Positions 43,927 to 54,183 of a stretch of 64,000 bases of DNA are shown here, in pieces. The position numbers were made by a program, and so were the translations under genes. The stretch is from contig NC_035448.2 of the NCBI RefSeq assembly GCF_002127325.2, positions 127,508,561-127,572,560 on the forward strand, read 5' to 3'. The number at the start of each line of letters is the position of its first letter. The stretch's first letter is position 1. Origin of the DNA: Helianthus annuus (Eukaryota > Streptophyta > Magnoliopsida > Asterales > Asteraceae). The notes beneath the pieces were generated by a model, which ran no database searches, was not told the origin of the DNA, and saw only the letters and a program-made list of their open reading frames with translations.

Positions 43927-46203
43927 CTATGCTGGACTTGGTTTGGTCGAGGATTTCATTAAGGATGAGTAACATTCTTTCGCCTCTTGTTGATCACTAT
44001 CGACTTTGACAACTCCCCAAGGGGTAGGGATCTTGATGCATTGGTGATATGTTCATGGTACGGCCTTCATATCATGAATCCATGGTCTTCCTAGTATGAT
44101 GTTATAGCAGGATAAAGAATCCATTACACAGAAACGTTGTATCGAGTTGACTCCTTCAACATATACCGGCAACTTTATCTCTCCCACTATGTTCCTAGCT
44201 TCTCTACTGAAACCAACGAGCACAGTAGACTTCGAAGTGATATCCATCGGAGACACATTCATTCTCTTTAGAGTCTCCAGTTGGATTATGTTGACGGAAC
44301 TGCCATTATCAACCAGTATCCTGCGTACAAAATGGTTAGCCACATATAACGTTATTACCAGAGCATCATGATGAGGATCCTGGACAGTATCCCTGTCATC
44401 AGCATCAAATGTGATCATTTTGTCAGGTGTGAGGGTAGTCATCCTGACAGGTTTGTCTCCCCTCTCAGCCTTAGCTTCTTTTGCATGTCTCTTCGCCGCC
44501 GAATACGAAGTCCCACAGATGTCGGATCCTCCCGAAATGAAGTTGATTATCTTGGCATCCGCGGGAGGTGAGGCTGCTCTTTCAGGATCCTTTTCAGCAT
44601 CCTGACCTTTATTCTTCTTTCTTCCCAAGAGATCTTTTAAATATCCCTTGCTCAGAAGATAGCTTATTTCCTTCCTCAAGGCAATGCAATCTTCCGTAAC
44701 GTGTCCGAAATCCTCATGGAAGGCACACCATTTGGATTTATCCTTCCAATCAGCTTTTTGTTGATTCTTCCGAGGCCACCTGGCTTTATCTCCCAAACCC
44801 TGCATAGCATACATTAGTTCAGGTATATTAACAGAAAAACAATATTCGGATAATTCAGGATATTCTTCAGGATCCTCGTCTTCGACAGCATTCACTCTCT
44901 TGTTATCATTTCAGCCATATGGCTTGGAGCGGTATGGCTTGTACGAGGATTCTGACTTCCTGTTAGTCGACTCGTATGTTGAGGATGCATTCATCGTTTC
45001 TTGCATTTTCTTGTCATCCTCCAATTGAATATATCTTAGAGCCCTGTTACGAGCCTCGTCGAGATTCCTGCAGGGATTCATTACAAGATCCTGATAAAAC
45101 TGAGAATCCTTTTGCAACCCCATCTTAAAAGCTTGCACGGCTGTTGCAACATCAAGATGTGGGATATCCAAGGATTCTCGACTGAATTTGTTCACATATT
45201 CCCTCAAGGATTCCTGAGGCCCTTGAGTTATCCTGTAAAGATCACTGGTTAGTTTCTCAAAACTCCGACTGCAAGAAAATTGACTGTTAAATAAATTCAC
45301 TAAGTGGGCAAATGATGTAATCGAATGCGGAGGAACATTTAACAGCCATTTTAAGGCTGATCCTGTCAGAGTAGAACCAAAACCCTTGCACAGGCAAGCT
45401 TCCTTGAGATCCGGAGGGATAGGGTTGATCTCCATCCTTTCCCTATATTGGGCAATATGCTCTTCAGGATCCGTGGTTCCATCCTAGAGCTTCATGTTTG
45501 GAGTCTGAAATCTTTTTGGGATTTCAGCATCACATATAGGACGTATGAACCGAGATATCCTGTGGCTATCCTGGGAAACTTCAGGAATTGGCTGCACCAC
45601 CCCAGGTACACTGGATATCATATCCTTTAGCTTCTGAAGCTCCCTGGATAATTCTGACGTTACAGCTGTATCCTGCAAAGATCCAACACTGTTAGTGGCA
45701 ATAGCGTTATTATTATTAGATACGTTACCAGTCGGAGGATTCTGCCCATATCCTGAAGCATATCCTGAGCTCCTCACGGTTGACATCCTAACTGAGGAGG
45801 GTATTTCAGGAGTATGATTCTGAGGAAGGCTGGGCACAATATTCCCCCTATTATCCTCAGTATACACAGCTGAACTGAAGTTCAAAGTTCTGGGCTGTAG
45901 TGGAGTGACGATATCCTCAGCAGATCTGCTCGAGCCGGACTTCAGGAGTTGTATTTCTCTCAATAGCATCTGGTTTGTTTCCTGTTGCTGCCTCATTTGT
46001 TCCTGCACACTCCCAAATAAGGTTAGAATTTCATCATTAGAAGCCAAAATCGGAGCAGATCCCTGAACATTATGAGTAGGGATAATGTCCTGAGGTTGCG
46101 AAGAAGATTGCATCCTTGGAGGAGGTGGTGGAAGCACCGGACCAGTGGTAGCAGAAGTTGTAGCAGACACAGTGGAGGAGCTCATGTTTGATCTCGAGGC
46201 CAT
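43927..46203 (-). pseudogene. Gag and protease of element D
   Basis: ATG 46203 (MASRSNMSSSTVSATTS) is chosen over the upstream frame because that frame only reads through the PBS. A Pro/Ser/Gln-rich N-terminus is followed by a retrotransposon gag domain ([39 protein letters not shown]). A Cys-His motif follows (CAFHEDFGHVTEDC), then protease with VDNGSSVNII. In-frame stops occur at 45484-45486, 44909-44911 and 44053-44055, while the frame itself is kept. The stop at 44909 replaces a Trp-like position by G-to-A change, as expected of a silenced, methylated copy. Confidence 0.87.
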
Positions 46204-46287
46204 TATAAACAACGTGGCAAAAAGTTTTAAAAACAGAAAACCGATTAGTGATTTCACAAAAATTTTTAGTAAAGAGAGCACCACTTG

Positions 46288-46304
46288 CCCCACGGTGGGC
46301 GCCA
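46288..46304 (-). other. Primer binding site of element D
   Basis: Minus strand TGGCGCCCACCGTGGGG, 3 bases inside the 5' LTR. I do not assign the tRNA with certainty. Confidence 0.75.
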
Positions 46305-46307
46305 AAT

Positions 46308-47051
46308 TGTTTTGGTCAAAAATTAACTAAGTAATTAAGTGATCAAATTAGTTTTGTGAGGTAGTGTGCTGAGAAAATGTGTTCAAAAGTGTGTTAATCA
46401 AGTTCTTTGCAAAAAACAGTTTCAGGATACGGCTCAGGATATCGAGTTGTATCTATGATCAAACAATGAGCTAAAAGTAAAGGGATGACACGAGATGTAC
46501 GAGGAAAGCCCTTGATCAATCTAGATCTCCGGCATAAAACCTCGGGAGCTAACAATCGCAGCTGCCTTGTTCTTGTTATTACTTCAAACTTCAGGATACA
46601 GTGCAGGATGTGGTGCGGATCGACTAAGTGTTACAATATGATTTGGATACAAGTGTGGTGATTGCAGTAAGCTAGAGAGTGAAAGTGTCCGAGAGTGTTA
46701 GTGAAAAATGGTGTGCCTTAAACTGATCCGCCCCCATCTATTTATAGTAAAAATAAAGCAACTAACTATCCTCTAAAACCGGGATCCATCGAATATTCCT
46801 CAGCCGAACGTTGTAGACCCAGTCTTTCGGGTTCAACGTCTCTCCCTTAACAAATATGCCCGAGTCTTAAGGAGAAGAAGTCCAATTGACCGTTAGCAAG
46901 TTCCAGCCTCTAACCTGCACATGATTAATTTAATATACCTCGGGGTATTATCTGGGATGTTAGCAATATCCCGTCCAGTATCCTGATCACAAATAAACAA
47001 TCATAATCAGAATATTAGTCAAGATATACGTTCAGAAAATGGCCCATAACA
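46308..47051 (-). mobile_element. 5' LTR of element D
   Basis: Matches 35595-36328. It has an extra GATCAATCTAGA-like piece near 46515 that the 3' LTR lacks. TATA box (minus) is at 46739-46746. It is followed by the target duplication GTAAC. Confidence 0.92.
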
Positions 47052-49995
47052 GTAACCGTCCCTATGGGACCCATTACAAGATTTTTTTTATAAATCTTGC
47101 AAATTCCTAAGAGATTACCTAGGGAATATGAAGATTATGATTGTACTTGCACTCACCATTAACATTTACACTTAGCACCCATATCTAATCACTTAGTTAT
47201 CATTCAACTTACACTAAACCCCCCCAATTCTTGGCTGATTTTCGGCTCACATGGCCCCACACCACAAGAACTCTTAAATTCTTACTTTCCCCATGCAATC
47301 TCTTTAGAGATTATAGTGATTATGTTTGTACTATCTTGGACATAAGGACCATTGTTTAAAAGGGGATTAGAGTGTTATAAGTTCACTAACATTCTCATCA
47401 TCATCACCAACACAAAAACACCTCTCTCCCTCTTCATTACTCTCGACCGAACTACTCTCCCCACACACCACCCACTTTCAATTCTTGTACAAGTATTCCA
47501 AGACTCTTACAAGGTGTATCAAGGTGAAGCACGAAGTGTGGAGCTCACGGTTTGTCAAGGACCTCCCTCGTTTGCCTTTATCCACTCATTTTGCAAGCTT
47601 GTTTCTTCCCTAGCTTCAAAGCTAGTAGTAAGCTTCTCGATCATCTTTTATTTTGTATTTATTGTGGTTAATGATTATATTATGATGCTAATACTAGAAC
47701 ACTAAAAGATCATGAACACAAACTTGAACACAAAGCTAACTTGATGCTAAAATAAGAGGAACTCTTGATAAAATAAAGTTGTTTTGATATTGTTGTTGTT
47801 TATTTGGTGATTACTAGTAATAGGATGTTTAACATCATGGATGAACTTGTTAAAGTAAGATTAAAAACTTAAGTTAACAAGTTCGGAGTTGATTAGTGAT
47901 CTACATAAAAGAATCACCTCCATGTTTCGACATAAACTTGGTAACCAAGTGATTTCTTGAAAAATAAGTGAACTAAGACGGTAGATGGTCGTATGGACCC
48001 GAGGTTTACAAATAATTCTTCTAGCCAAACCAAGTTAAAAGACGGATTTTCGAAAAAGTCATGATTCTTACATTATTTTTGGAAGGAAATAAATTATGAA
48101 TACTTTAGGGGGTAACTAAACTCACTAAACACCCCACTAAGTTACCACGCATTTTTTACAAAAGAGCAAGTTCATATTGTTATGAAAAGTGCATTGTTTA
48201 TACACTTGACTAGTGTAAGGTTGTTTAGTAACTTGTTGTTGGTTGATTTAAATGATTTCCGAAAAGAAAATGATATGCTAATAAGCATGGGCACCTCCAT
48301 TTACAAAGGAAACTCTGGCGAAATTTTCTAAAATTTCAACGCTTAGAAAATATTTTTCTAACAAGTGTTTACAAATATATTTTTAACTTTGTTTTCAAAA
48401 TAATCTTCGCCATAGTTTTATTACAAAATACCAAGTATCGGATGTTGATTTTACAAATAAAAATGGATAAGTATGTATTTAAGATATATATTTTATACAA
48501 GACACTTGTGTGAATATTTGTATATTTTGTGAACTAGTTATATTATTTTAGGATAAAATAATATAACTTAACAAATATCCTGATAAATTACAACTCCAAA
48601 ATAATACCAAAAATTTCACGGAATACATATTAAGTTACGCATTTGTTATTGCAACACGGAATGCTAAAACATAACTTATGGAATATTCCGGAAAATACTC
48701 CTACACATACATTTTTGGTAAAATATTATTTTGGAAATTAATGAAGTAAAATATATTATTTTGGGAAAAATATATATACTTTGAATTAAGATATTTTTGG
48801 ATAAATAATTTAAATATGTTTTTCTAAGTGGGACTTAAAATATATTTTTCGGAATTACGATAATACATGTATAAATACCCCCATCCTTGGGAAGGAAATA
48901 CGAAGTTAAAATACTTGTAAAGTATGAATACGAAATATTGTTTAACGATTATTCCGAAACAAAATATAATTTAAAGTTAAGTTAATTATCTTAACTAATA
49001 ATTATAACTTGGAATAATATTCGGAAACTTAAGAGTCGCAACTCAAAAACATTAAACCCTAAGCCAGGCACGGCCCGTTCGTCTAATAGACAATAGTACG
49101 TTGCAGGTTGTCTCGTAGCGGACCAAGTTTGAGTTGACGATTACGATTCAGGAGACACACTACAGTGAGTTCATGTCCCCCTTTTCTCTTAACTATTTCC
49201 AGTTTTATACTTCGGGGGTGAAATACATGTTACAATTATTACACACATTTTTATACATGGTATGGTTAGCTTAAGGAGGGTTTTACTACGCGATCATGTG
49301 AGTGGTGGGCATGACACTTAAGGCCATTAATCCTCATTGTAGGACCAAGGGACATGAGTGATAGATCTATTTGGGTGTAGCGAGCCCACACCCGTGAGGC
49401 CGGGGCGGGCCATAGTGGTGACTATGTCTTCATACCGGAGACAAATTTGCTAGGTTTGAGTCTTCCTGCACCAATTTCACACATACCATTGGCTTTGCAA
49501 CCCATTGGTGATCAGTTTTTCCTTAATTCCTACATACCAGGGATTTTCATACATACAGACATACTTTAAAGATTTATACATACTCACTTACACATGAACT
49601 CGCTCAACTTTTTGTTGATTTTTCAAACTACATGTATTTCAGAAAACTAAGGGATCTGGCAAGTGTCTGCGCATGTCAAGCTGCGTCGAATAAAGATGAC
49701 ATCCAGGGTAGTTGGTTTAGGAGGTCTAACCCTTACCTGGACGGGTTACATATCTTTAAACCACGTTCTATTTAAGTTTTTTGTTGTGTCTTATGAACAC
49801 GTCTTAAACAAGTATGGTTTGTAATTTATCCTAAGTGTCGACATTTTCAAACAATGACGTTGTGGTAGTATTAAACTTAATGAATGGATGATCATCTTGT
49901 GTTTTGTTTTCATATAGCATTGTTATGATTATTGCTATGGTATTAAGAAGTCACACCAAAATAATCCACGCTTCCGCAAAAGCCAGGGTGTGACA
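47052..49995 (+). mobile_element. 5' LTR of element B, second part
   Basis: This resumes the LTR after element D and ends GGTGTGACA. TATA box TATAAATA is at 48870-48877. It lacks 106 bases present in the second-unit copy (62051-62156), removed at a 3-base ATA repeat. No gene is seen. Confidence 0.9.
48870..48877 (+). promoter_or_regulatory. Probable LTR TATA box of element B
   Basis: TATAAATA in CATGTATAAATACCCC, conserved at 62925-62932 in the second LTR copy. No better candidate was seen in the LTR. Confidence 0.6.
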
Positions 49996-49997
49996 GC

Positions 49998-50011
49998 TTG
50001 GTATCAGAGCC
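49998..50011 (+). other. Primer binding site of element B
   Basis: TTGGTATCAGAGCC, initiator-Met tRNA type, two bases after the LTR end. Confidence 0.9.
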
Positions 50012-50170
50012 AGGTTCATAGCGAACTAGGATTCTTTCTCGAGTCTAGACTATGATCACTAGGGCTCTCACGAAAACATTTTTACATTGCATACACGAAA
50101 CGTCCAGATCCAGGGTACAAACATTTTTAAAAACAAAAGGCAAAAATACACATTTCCAAAATTTATATTT

Positions 50171-50426
50171 CAGTCTTAGAGACTGAGGGAGTTTAGCCTT
50201 AGAGGCTGGGGAGGTTCAGTCTTAGAGACTGAGGGAGGTTCAGTCTTAGAGACTGAGGGGTTCAATCTTAGAGATTGGGGATGTTTAGTCTTAGAGACTG
50301 GGAGGTTTGGTCTTAGAGACCAGGGAGTTGGTCTTAGAGACCAGGGGATTAGTCTTAGAGACTGGGAGTGGTCTTAGAGACCGGGGAGTTTGTCTGAGAG
50401 GCTAGGGAGTTCAGTCTGAGAGACTG
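50171..50426 (+). repeat. Array of twelve hairpin units in the element B leader
   Basis: Twelve units spaced 19-24 bases apart, each a palindrome with a three-base centre: CAGTCT-TAG-AGACTG (50171), AGCCT-TAG-AGGCT (50195), CAGTCT form (50217, 50241), CAATCT-TAG-AGATTG (50263), AGTCT form (50287, 50351), TGGTCT-TAG-AGACCA (50308, 50329), GGTCT-TAG-AGACC (50370), GTCT-GAG-AGGC with one G-T pair (50392) and CAGTCT-GAG-AGACTG (50412). Stem changes occur on both sides together, so pairing is kept while sequence drifts. Spacers are purine-rich (GGGAG). The array lies about 160 bases after the PBS, before ORF1. Confidence 0.9.
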
Positions 50427-50541
50427 TGAGGGATAGTATGGGGAAGACTAGGAGGATTACTTGCTTGCATTATTGTGACTTACATGTTTACTTGATTATG
50501 TGTTGATATATGTGCATATGTGTGGTTGTGTTACAGACACT

Positions 50542-52011
50542 ATGGCTTCTTCTTCCGATACTGGAGTATCAGACACGTTGGACCCCATGGTGATTGTATC
50601 GGACGATGAGATACTATCGGAGAGCGAGGTTTATACGTCAGATACCACGAGCACTGATGATGACGACTTCCAGCCGTTTGCCCTACCAGACGTTGCGCCT
50701 TTAGCTGATGGTCCTGTCGATGGGGATTTACCTCTCGTTTTGATCCCTACTCCTATCCCCCTCGCTGCTTTTCCTTTAGAGGATTTACCTTTCGATGCGT
50801 TATCAGACGATGATATCGACCTTTTCATAGAGGGTCCCCCGGAGGGAGACCAGGATGGTGGGGCCCCTATGGAGGACGATGTTCCAGTTGACGACCTTGT
50901 AGTTCCTGTTGCTGAGGCTCCTGTGGAGGAGGCTCCTTCTGATCCATCCGGTCCAGACTCGTTTGAGTATGTGGCATTCGCTTCCTTTCATGACCGGGGC
51001 GTGCAGCACTACTCTCCTGACGCTGACTCCGACATGGCGATGTCTGCTGCACCTGTTGTTCCCCAGGACTTTGGCCCGGGGCCTGAGGTCGAGTTTGTAC
51101 CAGTTGAGCCTGCTCCAGTTGGTCCAGAGCCTGTCATTACTCACGACCCTATCAATGTTCCAGTCGTTCCACTTTTGTCTGATCCTCTGCCAGAGCCTGA
51201 CCACGTTGATCCTCCGGTCATGGCACCACACGTCGTGGATGCACCAGTCATCGTACCACCGGTTTCTGATGTTCCTATTGCTGATGCACCCGTTCTTGCA
51301 CCACCTGTTGTCAACCATGCACGATTTGCCACACATGTCGACCCTCGATACGCTGACACCCATAATGGGTGGATCGAGGATGATGATGATTATCCCCCGT
51401 TTGTTCTACCGGTCACCCCACCTACTGCACCTGCTTTTGCACCCCTTGATACTCCCCAGTTTCACCCATACACATCTGATGTCCACCGCACAGACTTACC
51501 TATCACATTCCTCCAGGACATACCCCCTCCCCGTCCAAGGGAAGGACCTTCTATTGGGCCACGTGATCACATGCCACCCATGATAGCTGCTTTTCCGTTT
51601 ATGCCTTCTTTTACTCTGGCTGCACACACTACATCTCTCTTTGTACCGTCGGGCGAGCCATTTTTGTAGGCATCGCCCAATGTTATGCCCCTGTCAGACC
51701 CGTATCACCCGTTCCATGTTGGATATACCACAGAGGTCATACTTACATCCCTGCAGTTGCAGCAGGATGCTCTGAGTCGTCGAGTCGGGGAGCTAGAGAG
51801 GACCCCACGTCCTCCCCCATGTCAATGTCAGACTCCTTTTGCCGCACCACACGCTCCCCTCCCGCTACCCCCTGATTCGGATATTCGTTTCCTCACCTCC
51901 GAGCAGCAGATTGCCTACTTGCTGCGCGTCATTCATGCACTTGAGGAGGACTGGGTGCGCTTGCGCTGTTTGATTTTCTTCCCTCCTCCTCCTCCTCCGC
52001 CATCAACGTAG
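50542..52011 (+). pseudogene. ORF1 (extra ORF) of element B, one in-frame stop
   Basis: ATG 50542 (MASSSDTGVSDTLDPMVIV) opens a frame to 52011 with a single TAG at 51667-51669. It is preceded by TTACAG, which may be a splice acceptor. The first 375 codons are very acidic and Pro/Val/Ala-rich, with repeated DAPV, PPV and EPAPV-like motifs and no predicted fold I can name. After the stop, LTSLQLQQDALSRRVGELE suggests a short coiled coil, and the end is a poly-Pro run. It resembles neither ORF1 of A nor that of C in sequence, though it has the same position between PBS and gag. Function is unknown. Confidence 0.55.
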
Positions 52012-52378
52012 CTATATTTTTGGTTTGGTGCAGGTAGATTGTTTTGGTGAGAGAGTCGCAATTAGGCCAGCATACGAAGACTTTTGGAAGACCACACTTT
52101 TGTATATGATTTGTGTAGACTGACTTGTATTTTGGGGGGGGGGTGATGTAACCCTATGATCTTATTTTGATGTATGATGTACTGTAAAACATGTAAAACT
52201 ATATTGTGGTCATGATTAAATGAAAGCTCAATGGCAACGTTCTCACTACATGCTTTGCTGAATTATTTGTTTTATATTATAACATGGGATGTTATGTGTT
52301 ATGAGGTTGATGGATGTTATTATATTGCATATTTACTATACCTACTATGACCTGACCGATATGATCTTCTTTTAGAAG
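52012..52378 (+). other. ORF1-gag spacer of element B
   Basis: About 370 bases with a G-run at 52134-52143 and no ORF. It is AT-rich toward gag. Confidence 0.6.
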
Positions 52379-54183
52379 ATGCCTCCACGACGAAACGCAC
52401 ACCTACCTACTACTGAGGTGGAACTCCAGGAGCTAATTGTCGCAGCTATAGCACAGTAAGCGGCCTCCCACACAGAAACAAGCAGGAATACCTCAAACAA
52501 CAACAACAACAACCCACCCAATGGTAATGTTAAGTCGCTTGAGACACATTACGTTACATTTGGATATTTCTAGCACATCCGCTAATACCATCTATAAATA
52601 CTATCATTTGTGCGAGGTGCACTTACAAACAATTTCTTGACTGTAAGCCCGTAAATTTCGACGGCACTGGAGGTGCTGTTGCATTCGTCAGGTGGGCAGA
52701 AAAGACAGATTCTATTCTAATGATGAGCAAGTGTGCTCCCGAGCAACAAGTTACATACATCTCAGGGCTTTTTCTTGATGGTGCCCTATCATGGTGGAAT
52801 CTGCAAGTTCAAACATTGGGAGAGGCGGCGGCGTATGCACTAACATGGGCTGAGCTGAAAGAGCTCATGAGGAAGAAATACTGTTCGCGGGCTAAAATAC
52901 AGAAGCTAGAAACTGAGTTTTGGCACCTAAAAATGGAGGGTCCTAAAATCGCAGAATATGTTAAGAGGTTTCATGATTTGTCCCATGTGGTGCCGTACAT
53001 GGTCACGCCCGAATTTAAACGCATTGAGCGCTTCATCTGGGGATTGGCACCCCAGATCACGAGCATGGTAACCACGTCCAAGCCTGCAACGATTACCGAA
53101 GCCATTGATCTCAGTGTGGCACTTACCGAGGAAGCTATTCGGTTGAACAAGTTTTCAAATTCTGAACCGAAGAAGAAGGAGACTCATGTGGAGTTGTCTG
53201 GTGAAAACAAACGGAAATTTTCCAACTTCAAGCAAGGTACCAGCAGCGTGAGCAAGAAGGGTGAGTCAAGTGCACCGGCTAGGGCCAAAACCGGTGTTGA
53301 AAGCAGAGGGAAAGCCTACATGGGCACTCTGCCCAAGTGTGATACATGCCAGTACCATCATCCCGGCCCGTGCAGACTCAGGAAATGCGAGTCTTGCGGG
53401 AAGACTGGCCATTCAGAGGAAACATGCTGGGTTGGTACCGAAGTTGGTCGTGGGAATCAGCGAGGTCATGGAAATGGGAATGGGAACCGCCAACAGGGAG
53501 GAAATGGTGGGAATGGAAACCGTGGAAATGTTGGAAATCAAGCTAGTAACCGGGGAGCAAACGGAAATAGACATGGGAATGGTCGAGGACCAGGATGTTT
53601 CAACTGTGGGGACCTAGGGCACTTTAAAAGGGAATGCCCAAAACTGAATCGAGCGCAAGGCAGAGTCTTTAACATCGGTGCAAAGGAAGCACGCCAGGAT
53701 CCCAATGTAGTTACTGGTACGTTCCCTATTAACCAACGCTTTGCATCTGTACTATTTGACACTGGTGCCGATTATAGCTTTGTATCGCTAGAATTTAAGA
53801 AAATGCTTGGGTTAACTGCTAGTAAGCTAGACAATCCGTACTCAATTGAACTGGCTAATGGAAAGCTAGTGGAAACCAATGAAGTCATCAGGGGATGCGT
53901 AATAGAACTAGGAGAACGCGGGTTTACACTTGATCTACTGCCAGTCGAATTGGGAAGCTTCGACGTGGTAGTAGGGATGGATTGGTTATCAAGCAACAAA
54001 GCCGAAATTGTATGTCATGAGAAGACCATTCGCATCCCAATGGCGGATGGAGAAACGATTGTGGTTCATGGAGAGAAGCGCGATGCGCCATTGAGAATCA
54101 TTAGCTATTTGAAAGCCCGGAAGTGTTTGAAGAAGGGATGTGTTGCCTTCTTGGCACACATCGTTGATAAAGAAGCCGCTTAA
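52379..54183 (+). pseudogene. Gag-protease of element B
   Basis: ATG 52379 gives MPPRRNAHLPTTEVELQELI and hits a TAA near 52457. The frame changes near 52600 and is then open from 52720 to 54183. Domains are: gag (DGALSWWNLQVQTLGEAAAY, FHDLSHVVPYMV, RFIWGLAPQI), zinc knuckles (CESCGKTGHSEETC and CFNCGDLGHFKREC) separated by a long Gly/Asn/Arg-rich spacer (about 50 residues), and protease (FDTGADYSFV, GMDWLSSNKAEIV). The Gly-Asn repeats resemble RNA-chaperone regions. A TAA at 54181-54183 separates it from the reverse transcriptase, which continues in the same frame. Confidence 0.88.

Larger units (their letters stand above)
35595..47051 (-). mobile_element. Element D: Tat-type Ty3/gypsy element with antisense ORF
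   Basis: Minus strand: 5' LTR 47051-46308, PBS, gag, protease, reverse transcriptase, RNase H, second RNase H, integrase without chromodomain, a long 3' region with a gene on the opposite strand, polypurine tract, 3' LTR 36328-35595. LTRs are 744 and 734 bases and differ by about eight substitutions and one 10-base indel by hand count. Two RNase H domains, the TGGCGCC-type PBS and an antisense extra ORF are known marks of the Tat clade (Retand/Ogre type). Confidence 0.92.

Noticed and set aside
50171..50426. CRISPR array
   Set aside because: Units are palindromes with purine-rich, related spacers in a plant retrotransposon leader. Spacers are not unique and no cas genes exist.
50803..51363. 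Minus-strand 186-codon ORF opposite ORF1 of element B
   Set aside because: Complement of a Pro/Val/Asp-rich frame, with Trp/Arg/Cys-rich composition and no start context or homologue in the other strand of A or C.
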